DNA of 7,290 nucleotides. Source: Treponema sp. (lineage in GTDB: Bacteria; Spirochaetota; Spirochaetia; Treponematales; Breznakiellaceae). Made by a program: the position numbers and the translations under genes. The stretch spans positions 1 to 7,290 of the forward strand of contig WQRT01000146.1 of the NCBI GenBank assembly GCA_009786625.1, given 5' to 3'. The notes under the pieces were generated by a model. The model had not been told where the DNA came from. It saw only the letters and a program-made list of their open reading frames with translations, and did not search any database. The first letter of the stretch is position 1. The number at the start of each line of letters is the position of its first letter. This document shows positions 5,831 to 7,290 of the stretch, one piece after another.

Positions 5831-7186
5831 TTGAAAACGAAGACTAAAAAAGAAAAAAGATTTACATTCGAACGCGGTATTCATCCAAACGAGCAGAAAG
5901 AAATTACAAGACACATGGCGATTAACACGCTTCTTCCCGCTCCCGGCAGTGAAATTATTTTTCCGCTTGTGATGCATCTTGGCGTTCCTTGTAAACCTCT
6001 TGTCGAAAAAGGGCAGAAGGTTCTTTTGGGTGAAAAAATCGGAGACAGCGAAGCGTTTATCTGCGCACCCATTCACTCAAGCGTATCGGGAATTGTTAAG
6101 GATATCCGCCCGCATCTGACAGTTGTGGGAACGATTGTCGATTCGATTATCGTTGAAAATGACGGAGAGCTTAAAGAACACGAAAGCATCAGAAAGCGCG
6201 ACAGTTATGATGATCTTACAAAAGAAGAAATTGTTCACATAATCCGCGAAGCGGGAATCGTCGGTCTTGGCGGCGCCGGTTTTCCGACTCATGTAAAACT
6301 TTCTCCGCCGCCTGACAAAAAAATCGATACAGTGATCGTAAACGGCTGTGAGTGCGAACCTTATCTTACGACAGATAACAGAGTGATGCTCGAAGAATCG
6401 GATCGTCTCGTAACGGGTTTAAAAATAATATTAAAAGTGATACAAGGCGCGAGAGGCATTATCGCAGTTGAAGATAATAAACCTCATGCGATTGAATCGC
6501 TTAAAAAAAGCTGTGAAGGCGTTCCGGAAATTGATCTTATTGTTGTCGAAACAAAATATCCTCAAGGGTGCGAGAAGCAGCTTGTCACCGCGGTAACGGG
6601 AAGGGAAGTGCCGTCGGGGAAACTTCCGATGGACTCAGGATGCATTGTACAAAATGTCGATACCGTTATCGCGATACACCGCGCGATTTTCCGCGGGAGG
6701 CCTCTTATGCGGAAAGTTGTTACGCTCTCAGGCGGCGCGCTCAGAAACCCCGGAAATTATAAAGCGCGTATCGGCACTAAACTTGACGACCTTGTGGATC
6801 TCGCGGGAGGGTTCAAAGCAAACCCTGAAAAAATTGTAGTGGGCGGCCCGCTTATGGGAACCGCGATTTTTGATACTGATGTTCCGATTGTTAAAACAAC
6901 TTCAGGCGTTTTATTTTTAACCGAAGAAGAAGCGCATATACCGCCTGAAAGAAACTGCATCAGATGCGGAAGCTGCGTGGAGCATTGCCCGACAGGATTG
7001 ATACCGACAGAGTTAAACGCGGATATTTTAAAGGAAGACGGCGAGGCGTTCGTTAAGCACAACGGACTTGACTGCATTGAATGCGGTAGCTGTTCTTACA
7101 TCTGCCCCGCGAAGCGCAGATTGTCACAAGCGATCCGCACAATCAGAAGGGTAGAGCTTGCCAAGCAGAGAAATAAAAAAAGTTAG
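5831..7186 (+). CDS. rnfC: RnfC, iron-sulfur/NADH-binding subunit of the Rnf complex
   Basis: RnfC is the peripheral subunit of the membrane-bound Rnf complex, which moves electrons between ferredoxin and NAD while pumping Na+ or H+. The 451-residue protein has the RnfC N-terminal motif GIHPNEQKE (16-24), a barrel-sandwich-like region to about 110, the glycine-rich nucleotide/flavin-binding stretch GLGGAGFPTH (145-154), NGCECEPY (171-178), and two cysteine clusters for 4Fe-4S centres: C376, C379, C382, C386 and C415, C418, C421, C425, each CxxCxxCxxxC. Nothing is missing, and the length matches the short form without the long C-terminal repeats of some proteobacterial RnfC proteins. The start is TTG behind AAAGAGG. 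It is followed after 12 bases by rnfD, as in operons where rnfC comes first. The gene is divergent from the alcohol dehydrogenase. Confidence 0.96.
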   Translation: MKTKTKKEKRFTFERGIHPNEQKEITRHMAINTLLPAPGSEIIFPLVMHLGVPCKPLVEKGQKVLLGEKIGDSEAFICAPIHSSVSGIVKDIRPHLTVVGTIVDSIIVENDGELKEHESIRKRDSYDDLTKEEIVHIIREAGIVGLGGAGFPTHVKLSPPPDKKIDTVIVNGCECEPYLTTDNRVMLEESDRLVTGLKIILKVIQGARGIIAVEDNKPHAIESLKKSCEGVPEIDLIVVETKYPQGCEKQLVTAVTGREVPSGKLPMDSGCIVQNVDTVIAIHRAIFRGRPLMRKVVTLSGGALRNPGNYKARIGTKLDDLVDLAGGFKANPEKIVVGGPLMGTAIFDTDVPIVKTTSGVLFLTEEEAHIPPERNCIRCGSCVEHCPTGLIPTELNADILKEDGEAFVKHNGLDCIECGSCSYICPAKRRLSQAIRTIRRVELAKQRNKKS

Positions 7187-7198
7187 GGAGAACGTTAG

Positions 7199-7290
7199 GT
7201 GAAAATAATTATAAACCAGATAATGACTGTTTCTTCTCCGCCGCATATTTACGGAACAGATACGATAGAAGCGAGAATGCGTGATGTGCT
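7199..7290 (+). CDS. rnfD: RnfD, membrane subunit of the Rnf complex, N-terminal fragment
   Basis: An open frame from GTG 7199 runs to the right edge (30 full codons). The peptide reads VKIIINQIMTVSSPPHIYG and goes on to DTIEARMRDVL. The 'SSPPHI…T/D…M…DV' pattern is the cytoplasmic N-terminus of RnfD, which covalently binds flavin and lies in the membrane; the membrane part is beyond the window. AGGGAG (7185-7190) is 8 bases before the GTG. An in-frame ATG at 7223 is an alternative start but has no ribosome binding site. Its position 12 bases after rnfC strongly supports the call and indicates co-transcription. Confidence 0.87.
   Translation, partial: MKIIINQIMTVSSPPHIYGTDTIEARMRDV

Overview
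The window looks like chromosomal DNA of an anaerobic bacterium of moderate G+C. The best evidence for anaerobic life is the start of an Rnf operon (rnfC then rnfD, the ferredoxin:NAD oxidoreductase found mainly in anaerobes) beside an iron-type alcohol/aldehyde reductase. Several genes start at TTG or GTG. I lean weakly towards a spirochaete (Treponema-like) or clostridial host; nothing here is diagnostic.

Layout: (1) Positions 1-108, minus strand, hold the first 36 codons of a probable tyrosine recombinase that runs off the left edge. (2) Positions 248-330, minus strand, are a complete tRNA-Leu(UAA) with a good promoter upstream (360-388). The 3' end of the tRNA faces the recombinase gene, the usual arrangement at the edge of an integrated element, so the element should lie to the left. 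(3) Positions 469-4411, plus strand, form a tight four-gene operon: a beta-lactamase-fold serine hydrolase, two ABC-2 type permease subunits and their ATPase. It ends in a hairpin terminator at 4411-4446. (4) Positions 4478-5671, minus strand, encode an iron-containing alcohol dehydrogenase of the YqhD/butanol dehydrogenase type, convergent with the ABC operon. (5) From 5831 to the right edge, plus strand, rnfC and the beginning of rnfD are divergent from the dehydrogenase across an AT-rich spacer.

Working together: the two permeases and the ATPase make one membrane exporter of unknown cargo, and the hydrolase is translated in step with it, so it may act on the cargo. RnfC and RnfD are subunits of a membrane complex that couples ferredoxin oxidation and NAD reduction to ion pumping; the divergent reductase uses nicotinamide cofactor to reduce aldehydes, so both belong to fermentative redox balance. 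The most notable points are the tRNA/recombinase junction, the hydrolase-exporter coupling with its TTGA overlap, and a 21-codon ORF between the two permease genes that has its own ribosome binding site.
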